Positions 1 to 9,205 of a stretch of DNA of 33,400 bases are shown here, one piece after another. A program made the translations under genes and the position numbers. The first letter of the stretch is position 1; the number at the start of each line of letters is the position of its first letter. This stretch comes from Saccharofermentans sp. (lineage in GTDB: Bacteria; Bacillota; Clostridia; Saccharofermentanales; Saccharofermentanaceae): the NCBI GenBank assembly GCA_024403675.1, contig JAKSRH010000019.1, forward strand, positions 1 to 33,400. Reading direction: 5' to 3'. The notes beneath the pieces are model-generated. The model saw only the letters and a list, made by a program, of their open reading frames with translations, was not told the DNA's origin and did not search any database.

Positions 1-2344
1 AGCCACGTCCCAAAGCTACCACGTAAAGTCTTTCGACAAATCCACCTACACCTGGTTCAGATGTAACTTGAGGCAAAGCAGATTGAGAAACAGTAGTACC
101 AAGTGCCGGCTTTATTATAGTCTTACACACAGTGCATACTTGAGCATTTGTCATAGTCGCTGGAGCACCTGGTCTATGTCCTGTGGCAGAACCAGATATC
201 ACTCTTGTATTTTTATATCCACATACACATGTAGCTGATTCAGTTCCATTTTGTGTGCATGTGGCATTATTGTTAGAAACATACGCAGAAAGAATATGAT
301 TTTCTACCGCACCACATCCTGAACACATATGTGTACCGTTTCCTTGATTTACAAAATTATGAGATGTCTCTACCCCACCAGTCCATTCAGAAAGTGATTT
401 TACCGATGGTGTCCAAGAAGGTTTTGTTTCACCACTTTTAAGAGGAATACAAGCTACTGATATCGTTACATTCTTTGTGTTTGTATAATGAATAGCGAGT
501 TTTTTATATTTACTATTATCTGCTGCGCCTGGAACATTTTTGGATGTAGGAAGCGGTATAGCGTCCATAGTAGTAAAACTACCGCCTTCACTCATAATTC
601 CTACCCATAATCTATCAGAACCAACAGTAACAATAGCACTTCTTCCATCAGCGGCAACACTAATTTCTCCTGTTGTATGAGCAAACCAATATATCTCGCC
701 TGCTGAATTAAGAGAAATTTCATCCTGTACTATAACGCAGTTCTTATCCTTAATCATTTTCAGACCGCGAATAGCACTTGTAGCACCGTTAGGCTCATAC
801 GCTTCAGTTAAATCTGAAATAGCATATGCTTCATTACCAGAATCAAAATTGGTAATAAGACAATTAATACCATTTTTCTGATCTGTGCCCTCTGAAGGAT
901 TTATCACAATTGTATTATGACCTTCTGGTTTAAGTCGATAAGAATAATCACGATTATCAAGATCATAGTTTTCATTACCTAAATCAGTAAAAAATCTAGT
1001 ACCATTATTCTCGATATAAAAAGACCCCAAATCATAGTGACCATGAATTCTATAATCATTTTCACCTACATGAAACGCAGCAATAAGACCACTTACATCC
1101 CACGAAGTTCTAAAGCTCGCGTTACTTCCCCCTACCATTCCCCAATCAGTTGGATTGTTGTTTTGCGTATAAACTAAATCAGTCTCGTCGAGCCACATAT
1201 AATCAAGCATGTTATATTCATATCTAAAATTCGGATCGATTAATTTTCTTAATCGAACTGAAGAATACTCTGGTGAATCAAGATACTCACCAAGCCATAA
1301 AAATACAGCCCATCCTGTGTCTCTACTATCACCATCATCACCGAAACTAAAGGAATATGGGATGTTAGAACTCATATAACAGACAAAATCAGCAGATCTA
1401 CGAACACCCTCATAATCGGCAAGACCATAATCCGTTCCAGTAGCACTAATAAGAGCGGATGACTGTAGACCTAGATAATATGTAGCATAGTCCCAGTAAC
1501 CTAATCCTTCTTTATATGTTCCATCCAGATTTTTGTATCCATAACGTACAAAATCATAAGCTCGCTTAAATCCATATGTTAGAACTTGAGATGAAATACT
1601 CCTTGCATCAGCTTCATCTCCGATAGCAAGTGCTACAAGATCAGTTCCACCAGTACATACAAGTTGCCAGTTATCCCCTTCATCATCTTGAGCCCATCCA
1701 TAAGTACGCTCACGAGGTAAATCAAGATAATCCTCCATAACCTGATTCAAACCTTTTTCAACCATACTGGTTCGAAGAAGATTTCTCTGGTCATCACTCA
1801 TCCAGTTATAGAGCCAGTCATAACCAAATGCGAAAGCTGTACACATTTCGCCCGTATCAAGGAAATGTTTCGGACTCCAATCAGGATAATAACAAGCAGC
1901 TTCTAACTCCATATATGCGTGTTCAGCATATATCTCATCACCAAAAATATTATAAGCTAGCGCCAACGCGGTAACATGGCGCTGAATTGTTTGGGATGTA
2001 AAAAGCAAATGATCACTTGAGGAAAGTTTATACGTTGTTATACCTTCTCTAACGAGTCTATTTGCTTCATTACGAAGTCGTTCAAGCATCATTGCAGTTA
2101 TCGAGCCATCACCAATATGCGACTTCAATTCTGCAAACTTTTCCTCTGTCATAATGAGTCTTGGATGAGCATTCATTCCACTATATTCAATAAGGTCACT
2201 AATGACTTTATCACCATCGACAAAGCTTCCGTAATTACCTATTTCGTAAGAAATGAAAGGATCATAAGTTTGGGAAAATACATTTAGCGGTACCAAACTA
2301 AAAACCATGGCTATAGCCATGATAAATGATAAAAACTTTTTCAT
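1..2344 (-). CDS. Secreted heparinase II/III-like surface protein, 3' end cut by the window edge
   Basis: At least 781 residues, open to the window edge. Start at 2344 has a GGGGGT ribosome site and opens a signal peptide (MKKFLSFIMAIAMVFSLVPL). Residues ~45-330 look like the alpha-helical toroid of polysaccharide lyases. Residues ~400-560 carry the heparinase II/III beta-sandwich pattern: HGHYDLGSF at 434-442, then a Gly/Asp-Tyr stretch and GHNTIVINP. Near residue 670 begins a Cys-rich part with MCSGCG, CVCG and CTVC pairs, seen in clostridial surface proteins. From ~768 the reading GFVERLYVVALGR matches the opening of a DUF4214 domain, known from secreted clostridial proteins and suggested there to help surface attachment. 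Likely role: export and cleavage of an acidic polysaccharide or glycosaminoglycan; substrate unknown. It is separated from the upstream operon by a terminator, so it is probably its own transcript. Family call is firm; substrate is not. Confidence 0.85.
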   Translation of the reverse strand, partial: MKKFLSFIMAIAMVFSLVPLNVFSQTYDPFISYEIGNYGSFVDGDKVISDLIEYSGMNAHPRLIMTEEKFAELKSHIGDGSITAMMLERLRNEANRLVREGITTYKLSSSDHLLFTSQTIQRHVTALALAYNIFGDEIYAEHAYMELEAACYYPDWSPKHFLDTGEMCTAFAFGYDWLYNWMSDDQRNLLRTSMVEKGLNQVMEDYLDLPRERTYGWAQDDEGDNWQLVCTGGTDLVALAIGDEADARSISSQVLTYGFKRAYDFVRYGYKNLDGTYKEGLGYWDYATYYLGLQSSALISATGTDYGLADYEGVRRSADFVCYMSSNIPYSFSFGDDGDSRDTGWAVFLWLGEYLDSPEYSSVRLRKLIDPNFRYEYNMLDYMWLDETDLVYTQNNNPTDWGMVGGSNASFRTSWDVSGLIAAFHVGENDYRIHGHYDLGSFYIENNGTRFFTDLGNENYDLDNRDYSYRLKPEGHNTIVINPSEGTDQKNGINCLITNFDSGNEAYAISDLTEAYEPNGATSAIRGLKMIKDKNCVIVQDEISLNSAGEIYWFAHTTGEISVAADGRSAIVTVGSDRLWVGIMSEGGSFTTMDAIPLPTSKNVPGAADNSKYKKLAIHYTNTKNVTISVACIPLKSGETKPSWTPSVKSLSEWTGGVETSHNFVNQGNGTHMCSGCGAVENHILSAYVSNNNATCTQNGTESATCVCGYKNTRVISGSATGHRPGAPATMTNAQVCTVCKTIIKPALGTTVSQSALPQVTSEPGVGGFVERLYVVALGRG

Positions 2345-2349
2345 AATTA

Positions 2350-2400
2350 CCCCCAAGCAACTTAATGCCCACCCACAAATATCTTATACAGATTTGGGGG
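2350..2400 (-). promoter_or_regulatory. Possible 5' UTR stem covering the ribosome site of the heparinase-like gene
   Basis: On the minus strand CCCCCAA (2394-2400) can pair with TTGGGGG (2350-2356), and the latter contains the only ribosome-binding-like sequence before the ATG at 2344. The seven-pair stem would hide it. Loop is about 37 bases, so the stem may be weak or may need a ligand or protein; inference only. Confidence 0.3.
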
Positions 2401-2434
2401 ATTATTCAAGATAAAACAAATCCACAAAGACAAC

Positions 2435-2473
2435 AAAAACGGTCGATTTATAATATATAAATCAACCGTTTTT
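2435..2473 (-). terminator. Rho-independent terminator ending the valS-metG-tatD operon
   Basis: Arms 2435-2452 and 2456-2473 form an 18-pair hairpin with a 3-base loop. The one non-Watson-Crick position is a G-U pair if read on the minus strand but a C-A mismatch on the plus strand, so it fits minus-strand use. The arms end in A5/T5, giving a U-tract directly after the stem. Confidence 0.8.
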
Positions 2474-2494
2474 CGACTTCTTTTTGGATATTTA

Positions 2495-2953
2495 TTATCT
2501 AGCAAAGTAAATATAGAGATATGCCTCCCCTTCTGCCTCTGTTGCCATAATATATACAACCTCATATTGGTTATTATCTTCCACACCCAAAACAAATATC
2601 AAAGAATCAACTAAAGGATTTGGTTTAATAGTTTCTCCATCAAGTACTTCTGAAGCGAACTTGGTATATTCTTCATATGAAAGGAACAAACCCTTTGTAC
2701 CATACATATTGGTAAAAGCAGCATATAAAATGTCTGGGTCATTGTCATAATCAATTTGAATTTTTGCTGTATAACCAGTTCTGTAAAGAAGAAATCCTCT
2801 TTTTTCCATTGAAACAACTTTCATATTGTCTGTCATTTCAATACCGACTGTTCTTTTAATAACCTTTTCATTTTTATCAAATATGAAACCAATACCAATG
2901 ATAACAACCAAAATTACTGTAACTATTACGAGAATAACTTCATTCTTTTTCAT
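2495..2953 (-). CDS. Small membrane-anchored protein of unknown function (152 aa)
   Basis: Not recognised. Residues ~5-25 (VILVIVTVILVVIIGIG) form one strong transmembrane segment or uncleaved signal anchor with Lys-Lys before it, so the remaining ~125 residues should face outside. The soluble part alternates hydrophobic and polar residues and contains a YLYIYFAR end, suggesting a small alpha/beta domain. No Cys lipobox is present. It follows tatD by 12 bases, has GGGGATTG upstream, and is the last gene before the operon terminator, so it is expected to be co-transcribed with tRNA synthetase genes. Translation is supported by the start, ribosome site and clean frame; function cannot be given. 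Confidence 0.75.
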   Translation of the reverse strand: MKKNEVILVIVTVILVVIIGIGFIFDKNEKVIKRTVGIEMTDNMKVVSMEKRGFLLYRTGYTAKIQIDYDNDPDILYAAFTNMYGTKGLFLSYEEYTKFASEVLDGETIKPNPLVDSLIFVLGVEDNNQYEVVYIMATEAEGEAYLYIYFAR

Positions 2954-2965
2954 AACAATCCCCTA

Positions 2966-3823
2966 CTAAAAATTAATACCATACAATTTACATCCATTAT
3001 CAGATGTTATCTTTACTATTTCTTCTACTGACATTCCCTTTATATCAGCTATTTTAGCTGCCACAAATGGAACATAACAAGGCTCATTTGTAAGTCCGCG
3101 ATTAGGTTCTGGTGTGAGATAAGGAGAATCTGTCTCTATTACTATTCTATCAAGTGGCACGCGATTAAGCACTTCTGGTGCACTCTTATTATTCTTAAAT
3201 GTAATAGGTCCATCAAAACCAATATAAAATCCCATAGAAACAAGCTCAGCGGCTATCTCAGGGGACGCTGAACAACAGTGGCATACACCAGGATTACTTC
3301 TAAGTCTTCCCTCTTTTTTGAAGCTACGTAGGATATCCATAGAATCACCTACCGCCTCACGCTCATGAAGAATAATTGGTATGTCCAACTCATAGGCAAT
3401 ATTAAGCTGATCCTTAAACACCTCACGCTGCACATCTCTAGGAGATAAGTCGTAGTGATAGTCCAGACCTATTTCGCCAAGCGCCATTATATTATAGGTA
3501 CTACGAACTTCTGGCTGTAGCGTGTCTATAAGCCATTGACGCACCTCAGGACAATAAGAAGACGCCTCGTGTGGATGAATGCCAATGGAACAATACAAAT
3601 CAACACCAGATAATCCCTGATTAACCTCTACGTACGACATAGCAGCTTTAGATGACTCCATATTATCTGCAGGTACAAGCACGCGTGTTACACCTGCCAT
3701 AGCGCATCTTTCTAGGACATCAGACGAAAAGGTACCCTCTTCACCATAACGCTCATCATAAAGATGAGCGTGGGTGTCGAAGATACCTTCAATTTTTGTT
3801 GGATAATATTTAGGTTCTCTCAT
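2966..3823 (-). CDS. tatD: TatD-family metal-dependent hydrolase
   Basis: Amidohydrolase-fold TatD protein, 285 aa, slightly longer than the usual ~255-265. Visible family marks: DTHAHL near the N-terminus (metal-binding His pair), GEIGLDYH in the middle, the ILHERE strand, the CHCCSAS stretch in place of the usual HCFSG, and ETDSPYLTPEP near the end (metal-binding Asp). Family members act as 3'-5' DNase/RNase or DNA-repair nucleases in the cytoplasm; the physiological substrate here is unknown. Start at 3823 lies 2 bases after the metG stop, an adjacency typical of Gram-positive genomes, so translation is probably coupled. No separate promoter is visible. Confidence 0.93.
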   Translation of the reverse strand: MREPKYYPTKIEGIFDTHAHLYDERYGEEGTFSSDVLERCAMAGVTRVLVPADNMESSKAAMSYVEVNQGLSGVDLYCSIGIHPHEASSYCPEVRQWLIDTLQPEVRSTYNIMALGEIGLDYHYDLSPRDVQREVFKDQLNIAYELDIPIILHEREAVGDSMDILRSFKKEGRLRSNPGVCHCCSASPEIAAELVSMGFYIGFDGPITFKNNKSAPEVLNRVPLDRIVIETDSPYLTPEPNRGLTNEPCYVPFVAAKIADIKGMSVEEIVKITSDNGCKLYGINF

Positions 3824-3825
3824 GA

Positions 3826-5757
3826 TTAAGAAATATCTGCGCCAGCCTCGATGTCGTCACCAAACTCAACAACACGGAACTTGTCGCCATCTCTTACAGA
3901 CATGATCATACCGTTAGACTCATAACCCATCATTTTACGTGGCTTGAGATTAACAATCATTGCAAGAGTCTTACCAATGAGATCCTCTGGATTGTAATAC
4001 TTAGCAATTCCAGAAAGAACCTGTCTGTCACCAAATCCATCATCAACGATAAACTTCAAAAGCTTATCAGACTTAGGTACTCTCTCACAGCTCTTTACCT
4101 TAACTGCTCTTAAATCAAGTGCAGCGAAGTTGTCGAAGTCTGTAAGATCCTTAAGTGGCTCCTCAGGAAGCTTACGTGCAGGTGCGGAAAGTGCTGCAAG
4201 CTCTTCGAGCTCCTTTTCTACATCAATACGTGGGAAGAGCACTCTACCCTTCTTAACAGTAACATCAGCCTTAAGACCATGTCTAACCTCAGAATCTTCC
4301 CATACAAACTCTGTCTTCTCCTCACCAATCTGCTCAAAAATCTCAGGGCAAACATGAGGCATTACAGGGCTAAGAAGAATAGAACATCTTCTGATAGTAT
4401 CCAAAAGATTATAAAGAACTGCTGCAAGTCTTGGCTTCTTAGCCTCATCCTTGGCAAGAACCCATGGCTCATTCTCATCGATATACTTGTTAGCACGTGC
4501 GATAGTCTTGAAGATAGTCTCAAGAGCATCAGAAATATGAAGTGTATCGTAAGCATCCTTAACATAATCAGGAAGTGCATCCACCATAGAAAGGAGATCT
4601 TCATCAGAATCATTGAAATCCTTATCTACTGGGAGTGTACCGCCAAAGTACTTAATAACCATTGCAACTGTTCTAGAGACAAGGTTACCAAGGTCATTAG
4701 CAAGGTCACTATTGATACGAGTAAACATAGACTCGTTAGTGTATGGCATATCAGAACCAAATGGCATCTCACGGAGCATATCGTAACGGATAGCATCAAC
4801 ACCATATCTCTCACAGAGTACAAATGGGTCAACTACGTTACCTGAAGACTTACTCATCTTCGCACCAGAGTTACCAAAAGTAATCCATCCGTGACCAACA
4901 ACCTTCTTAGGAAGTGGCTCACCAAGTGCCATAAGCATTGCTGGCCAAATAAGAGAATGGAAACGTACAATCTCCTTAGCCATAACATGTACATCTGCTG
5001 GCCAGTACTTAGCGTACTCGTCGTACTTCTCATTCATAAAGCCAAGTGCAGAAATATAGTTAGAAAGAGCATCAATCCATACGTAAACGACGTGATCCTC
5101 ATCGAAAGTAACAGGAACACCCCACCTGAAGGAAGTTCTAGATACACAAAGATCCTGAAGACCTGGATCGATAAAGTTATGAATCATCTCGTTAACACGA
5201 GACTTTGGCTCAAGGAAGTTTCTCTCCTCATCAAGAAGGAGTTCCTTAAGCTGTGGACCAAACTGTGAAAGCTTGAAGAAATATGCCTCTTCCTTAGCGT
5301 CAACTACTTCTCTACCACAGTCTGGGCACTTACCATCAACAAGCTGACTATCTGTCCAGAAAGACTCACATGGTGTGCAGTACTTACCTGTATAAGCACC
5401 CTTATAGATGTAACCATCTTTATAGAGCTTCTCAAAAATCTTCTGAACAGACTCTACATGGTAGTCATCAGTTGTTCTGATGAATCTGTCATAGGAAATA
5501 TCCATAAGCTCCCAAAGTGTCTTGAACTTTCCAACGATAACATCAAGATACTCTTTAGGTGTCTGACCTGCTTCCTGTGCCTTCTTCTCAATTTTCTGAC
5601 CATGCTCATCAGTACCTGTAAGGAACATTACATCATATCCCTGCATTCGCTTAGCTCTAGCGCAAACGTCGCATGCCACAGTTGTATAGCAGTGTCCAAT
5701 ATGTGGATTACCAGATGGGTAATAAATAGGTGTTGTAATGTAAAATGGCTTCTTCAT
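3826..5757 (-). CDS. metG: Methionyl-tRNA synthetase with C-terminal tRNA-binding domain
   Basis: Charges tRNA-Met with methionine using ATP in the cytoplasm. 643 aa, the normal length for the long, dimeric form. The HIGH motif reads GNPHIGH near residue 18, the KMSKS loop reads KMSKSSGN, and a zinc knuckle (CTPC...CPDC) sits near residues 128-147. After the anticodon-binding helical domain a linker leads to an OB-fold EMAP-II-like domain starting about residue 535 (DLRAVKVKSCE ... GMIMS), which grips tRNA. It begins 5 bases after the stop of the 232-aa membrane protein and ends 2 bases before tatD, inside the valS operon. No T-box leader is possible at this spacing, so it is presumably controlled from the valS promoter. 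Confidence 0.98.
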   Translation of the reverse strand: MKKPFYITTPIYYPSGNPHIGHCYTTVACDVCARAKRMQGYDVMFLTGTDEHGQKIEKKAQEAGQTPKEYLDVIVGKFKTLWELMDISYDRFIRTTDDYHVESVQKIFEKLYKDGYIYKGAYTGKYCTPCESFWTDSQLVDGKCPDCGREVVDAKEEAYFFKLSQFGPQLKELLLDEERNFLEPKSRVNEMIHNFIDPGLQDLCVSRTSFRWGVPVTFDEDHVVYVWIDALSNYISALGFMNEKYDEYAKYWPADVHVMAKEIVRFHSLIWPAMLMALGEPLPKKVVGHGWITFGNSGAKMSKSSGNVVDPFVLCERYGVDAIRYDMLREMPFGSDMPYTNESMFTRINSDLANDLGNLVSRTVAMVIKYFGGTLPVDKDFNDSDEDLLSMVDALPDYVKDAYDTLHISDALETIFKTIARANKYIDENEPWVLAKDEAKKPRLAAVLYNLLDTIRRCSILLSPVMPHVCPEIFEQIGEEKTEFVWEDSEVRHGLKADVTVKKGRVLFPRIDVEKELEELAALSAPARKLPEEPLKDLTDFDNFAALDLRAVKVKSCERVPKSDKLLKFIVDDGFGDRQVLSGIAKYYNPEDLIGKTLAMIVNLKPRKMMGYESNGMIMSVRDGDKFRVVEFGDDIEAGADIS

Positions 5758-5762
5758 GTTAA

Positions 5763-6461
5763 TTATTCTTCTTTCTTTTCTTCTGTCTCTTCTTCGTCAT
5801 CACTCAAAGCGTTTTTTACGATATCATCAACTGACTGCTCGTCCATATCACCCTTAACAATCTTGTCCTTAGACTTCAAATCAGTATTTGGCTTAATTGC
5901 ACCCTCACTATTACGAGCACCATAAGCCTCAGCAATTGCAAAACAATCTTCCTTAAGCTGGAAGAAATCCTCTCTGGAAGCAAGATCCTTTGTAGATGTC
6001 TGATAACAAGCCTCATCAAATACATCGTCCAATACGAGGTAAGCAACTGCCGCAGACTTAGCATCTACACTATTAAGAAGTGCCTCTGCCTTATCAGGCT
6101 CACCATCACGTGCGTCAAAGCTCTCGAAAGGAATAGTAATAAGGCTAAAACGGTAACGAAGAACAATTCTCTTCATGTTGTAATCAACAGCAACTCTATA
6201 CTTTGCAATAAGGAATGTCTGAATGAAAACAAGAAGTGAAATAATAGCACCAGCAGCAGCAAAAGCACAAAGAGGAATATTCTTTGTCTTACCTGCAACA
6301 AAGAAAACTGCAAGTGCAGCAAATACCGCAAAAAGGATTACTGTAACGATTCTTCTTGTGTTAATCTGCTTGCCATTAGCAGCATAACAATGTACGCCTT
6401 CTGTAGGAAGCTTAGCGATTAACTCTTTGTTCTGTAACTTCTCAAGATTTTCAATATCCAT
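5763..6461 (-). CDS. Two-TM membrane protein with acidic cytoplasmic tail, unknown function
   Basis: Not recognised. 232 aa with a strong ribosome site (GGAGGAATAACC then ATG). Residues ~38-57 (IVTVILFAVFAALAVFFVAG) and ~64-86 form a transmembrane hairpin, followed by a YRVAVDYNMKRIVLRYRF beta stretch like that of membrane proteins with a PH-like soluble part. The last ~50 residues are highly charged and end in a Glu/Asp/Lys run, likely disordered. The gene lies between valS and metG with gaps of 18 and 5 bases, so it is almost certainly co-expressed with them. Whether it has a role in translation or is a passenger cannot be said from sequence. Confidence 0.8.
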   Translation of the reverse strand: MDIENLEKLQNKELIAKLPTEGVHCYAANGKQINTRRIVTVILFAVFAALAVFFVAGKTKNIPLCAFAAAGAIISLLVFIQTFLIAKYRVAVDYNMKRIVLRYRFSLITIPFESFDARDGEPDKAEALLNSVDAKSAAVAYLVLDDVFDEACYQTSTKDLASREDFFQLKEDCFAIAEAYGARNSEGAIKPNTDLKSKDKIVKGDMDEQSVDDIVKNALSDDEEETEEKKEE

Positions 6462-6479
6462 GGTTATTCCTCCAATTAA

Positions 6480-9137
6480 TTATAATGCTGCCAACATTGA
6501 GATTCTCTCTACAACGTTGTTATACATTTCCTGATACTTAGCCTGCTTAGCCTTCTCTTCTTCAATAACCTTAGCAGGTGCTTTAGATACGAAGTTCTCG
6601 TTGCTGAGCTTACCTGTTACTCTCTTAAGCTCACCCTCAAGCTTCTCCTTCTCCTTATTAAGACGGTCAATCTCCTTGGAAATATCAATAAGATCACCAA
6701 GTGGGATATAGAACTCACCACCATCAAATACTGCAGTAACAGCTGTAGCAGGAATTCCGTCCTTGTTGTCCTTAATCTCAATGGAGCTTACAGATGCAAG
6801 TCTCTCAAGGAATGGAAGACCATCCTGGAACATTGCTCCTGTGTTGCTATCTGCTGTAACAAGAATAACGTGTGCCTTACGGGAAGGTGCTACACCCATC
6901 TCTGTTCTAACATTTCGCATAGACTTAATTCCACCGATAAGTGTTGCCATTCTCTTAGCATCCTCAGCAAAGGATGGAATACTATCTGCTGTTGGCCAAT
7001 TAGATACCATGATGGACTCAGCCTTATCCTTAAGGTAAAGGTTCTGGTAAACCTCCTCAGTCATAAATGGCATGAATGGGTGCAAGAGCTGCATGGATAC
7101 GCCAAGTACATAGTTAAGGAGATACTGTGCCTCAAGTCTTGTAGCACACTCCTTATCGAAGAGACGGCTCTTAGCAATCTCGATATACCAAGCACAGAAG
7201 CTCTCCCAGATGAAATCAACAATCTTCTGAAGTGCTACACCGTAGTCATAGCTCTCGAAGTTTACTGTAACCTCAGACACAAGCTTATTAAGACCTGTAA
7301 GAATCCACTTATCCTCAAGTGTGAACTTAGACTCATCTACCTTACTAAGGTCGAGATCATCCTCACAGTTCATAATTACAAATCTCATAGCGTTCCAAAT
7401 CTTAATAGAAAGGTTAACACCAAGGTCAATCTTATCCTCCTGGAATCTCTGGTCATTACCAGGAGCATTACCAGTTACAAGAGCAAATCTAAGCGCATCT
7501 GCACCCTTCTGCTCAATAATCTCGAGTGGATCAATACCATTACCGAGGGACTTACTCATCTTACGACCCTGAGCATCTCTTACGAGACCGTGGATAAGAA
7601 CATCCTTGAAAGGAATCTCATCCATGTGAGCCATACCAGCTACCATCATTCTAGATACCCAGAAAGTGATAATGTCGTAACCAGTTACGAGTGTTGTTGT
7701 TGGATAGTATCTCTTGAGGTCCTCTGTATTCTCTGGCCAACCGAGTGTGGAGAATGGCCACAATGCAGATGAGAACCATGTATCAAGAGTATCAGGATCC
7801 TGACGCATCTCCTTGCCACACTTAGGGCACTTAGCAGTAGCATCCTTAGTAACTACGATTTCACCGCAGTCATCACAGTAGAATGCAGGAATCTGATGAC
7901 CCCACCAGAGCTGACGAGAGATACACCAGTCACGGATATCCTCCATCCAGTTGAAGTAATTCTTCTCAAATCTCTGTGGAACGAATCTTGTTCTGCCATC
8001 TCTTACAGCCTCGATAGCTGGCTTAGCAAGCTCTTCCATCTTTACGAACCACTGGAGAGATACACGTGGCTCAATAGTAGTACCACAACGGTAGCATGTA
8101 CCAACATTGTGGTTATAATCTTCAATTCTTACTAAGAAGCCGCCCTCTTCAAGATCCTTAACAATAGCCTTACGAGCCTCGAATCTATCCATACCAGCAT
8201 ACTTTGGATAATCCTCAGTAATCTTAGCATCATCTGTCATAACATTAATAACCTCGAGGTTATGACGAGCTCCAACCTCAAAGTCGTTAGGATCGTGAGC
8301 AGGAGTAATCTTAACTACACCTGTACCGAACTCCATCTCTACATAATCATCAGCAACAACAGGAATCTTACGACCAACAAGTGGAAGAATAAGATTCTTG
8401 CCAACGATTGATGCATATCTCTCATCCTTAGGGTTAACTGCTACAGCTGTATCACCAAGGAGAGTCTCAGGTCTTGTAGTAGCAAGCTCTACATAACCAG
8501 AACCATCCTCGAGTGGATATCTCAAGTGCCAGAAATGACCGGCCTGATCCTCGTACTCTACCTCTGCATTAGAGATAGATGTAAGACAATGAGGACACCA
8601 GTTAATGATTCTCTCACCTCTATAGATATAACCCTCGTTATAGTACTTTACGAATACATCCTTAACAGCCTCGGAACAACCCTCGTCCATTGTAAATCTC
8701 TCGTGGTCCCAGTCACAAGAAGAACCAATCTTCTTGAGCTGTTCTACGATACGACCACCGTACTGCTTCTTCCAATCCCAAGCACGTACAAGGAAAGCCT
8801 CACGACCGATATCTTCCTTATAGATACCCTCTTCTCTCATCTTCTGAACAATCTTTGCCTCAGTAGCAATAGAAGCGTGGTCTGTACCTGGTACCCAAAG
8901 TGTGGAGTAACCCTGCATTCTCTTAAATCTTACGAGAATATCCTGAAGTGTATTATCAAGCGCATGACCCATGTGGAGCTGACCTGTGATATTTGGTGGA
9001 GGCATTACGATAGAGAATGCATCCTTCTTCATATCTGGATCTGGCTTAAAGTAGCCTTTGCTGGACCACTGATTGTAAAGACGTGGCTCAGCCTCATTAG
9101 GATCAAATACCTTATTAATTGAATCAATCTTAGCCAT
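6480..9137 (-). CDS. valS: Valyl-tRNA synthetase
   Basis: Charges tRNA-Val; 885 aa from the chosen start, normal for the family. N-terminal NITGQLHMGHAL holds the HIGH motif, the editing domain follows with TTRPETLLGD, zinc-like Cys pairs (CDDC, CPKC) occur near residue 430-450, KMSKSLGNG carries the second signature, and the C-terminus is the Lys/Glu-rich coiled-coil arm that contacts tRNA. The open frame extends 20 codons upstream to a TTG at 9197, but that stretch contains the promoter (-10 at 9177-9182), so the ATG at 9137 (MAKIDS) with AGTAGGG ahead is preferred. It heads an operon with a 2-TM protein, metG, tatD and a small anchored protein. The leader is only ~35 bases, too short for a T-box. 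Confidence 0.97.
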   Translation of the reverse strand: MAKIDSINKVFDPNEAEPRLYNQWSSKGYFKPDPDMKKDAFSIVMPPPNITGQLHMGHALDNTLQDILVRFKRMQGYSTLWVPGTDHASIATEAKIVQKMREEGIYKEDIGREAFLVRAWDWKKQYGGRIVEQLKKIGSSCDWDHERFTMDEGCSEAVKDVFVKYYNEGYIYRGERIINWCPHCLTSISNAEVEYEDQAGHFWHLRYPLEDGSGYVELATTRPETLLGDTAVAVNPKDERYASIVGKNLILPLVGRKIPVVADDYVEMEFGTGVVKITPAHDPNDFEVGARHNLEVINVMTDDAKITEDYPKYAGMDRFEARKAIVKDLEEGGFLVRIEDYNHNVGTCYRCGTTIEPRVSLQWFVKMEELAKPAIEAVRDGRTRFVPQRFEKNYFNWMEDIRDWCISRQLWWGHQIPAFYCDDCGEIVVTKDATAKCPKCGKEMRQDPDTLDTWFSSALWPFSTLGWPENTEDLKRYYPTTTLVTGYDIITFWVSRMMVAGMAHMDEIPFKDVLIHGLVRDAQGRKMSKSLGNGIDPLEIIEQKGADALRFALVTGNAPGNDQRFQEDKIDLGVNLSIKIWNAMRFVIMNCEDDLDLSKVDESKFTLEDKWILTGLNKLVSEVTVNFESYDYGVALQKIVDFIWESFCAWYIEIAKSRLFDKECATRLEAQYLLNYVLGVSMQLLHPFMPFMTEEVYQNLYLKDKAESIMVSNWPTADSIPSFAEDAKRMATLIGGIKSMRNVRTEMGVAPSRKAHVILVTADSNTGAMFQDGLPFLERLASVSSIEIKDNKDGIPATAVTAVFDGGEFYIPLGDLIDISKEIDRLNKEKEKLEGELKRVTGKLSNENFVSKAPAKVIEEEKAKQAKYQEMYNNVVERISMLAAL

Positions 9138-9176
9138 TTGAAATAGAAACCCTACTTTCGCATAAATTAACATCTT

Positions 9177-9205
9177 ATTATCACCCAAAGTGGTCAAAAA
9201 TGCAA
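9177..9205 (-). promoter_or_regulatory. Sigma-A-type promoter of the valS operon
   Basis: Minus-strand -35 TTGCAT (9200-9205), 17-base spacer, -10 GATAAT (9177-9182, five of six consensus bases). Start of transcription would fall near 9170, which rules out the TTG start at 9197 for valS. The -35 directly follows the U-tract of the glucokinase terminator. Confidence 0.6.

Noticed and set aside
6870..7772. 300-codon open frame on the plus strand inside valS
   Set aside because: Antisense to a certain valS gene; composition is that of a reverse-frame shadow (many Leu/Ser/Thr), with no ribosome site or domain.
9138..9197. TTG start for valS at 9197
   Set aside because: The segment contains the valS -10 element and would not be transcribed in full; the ATG at 9137 matches family N-termini.
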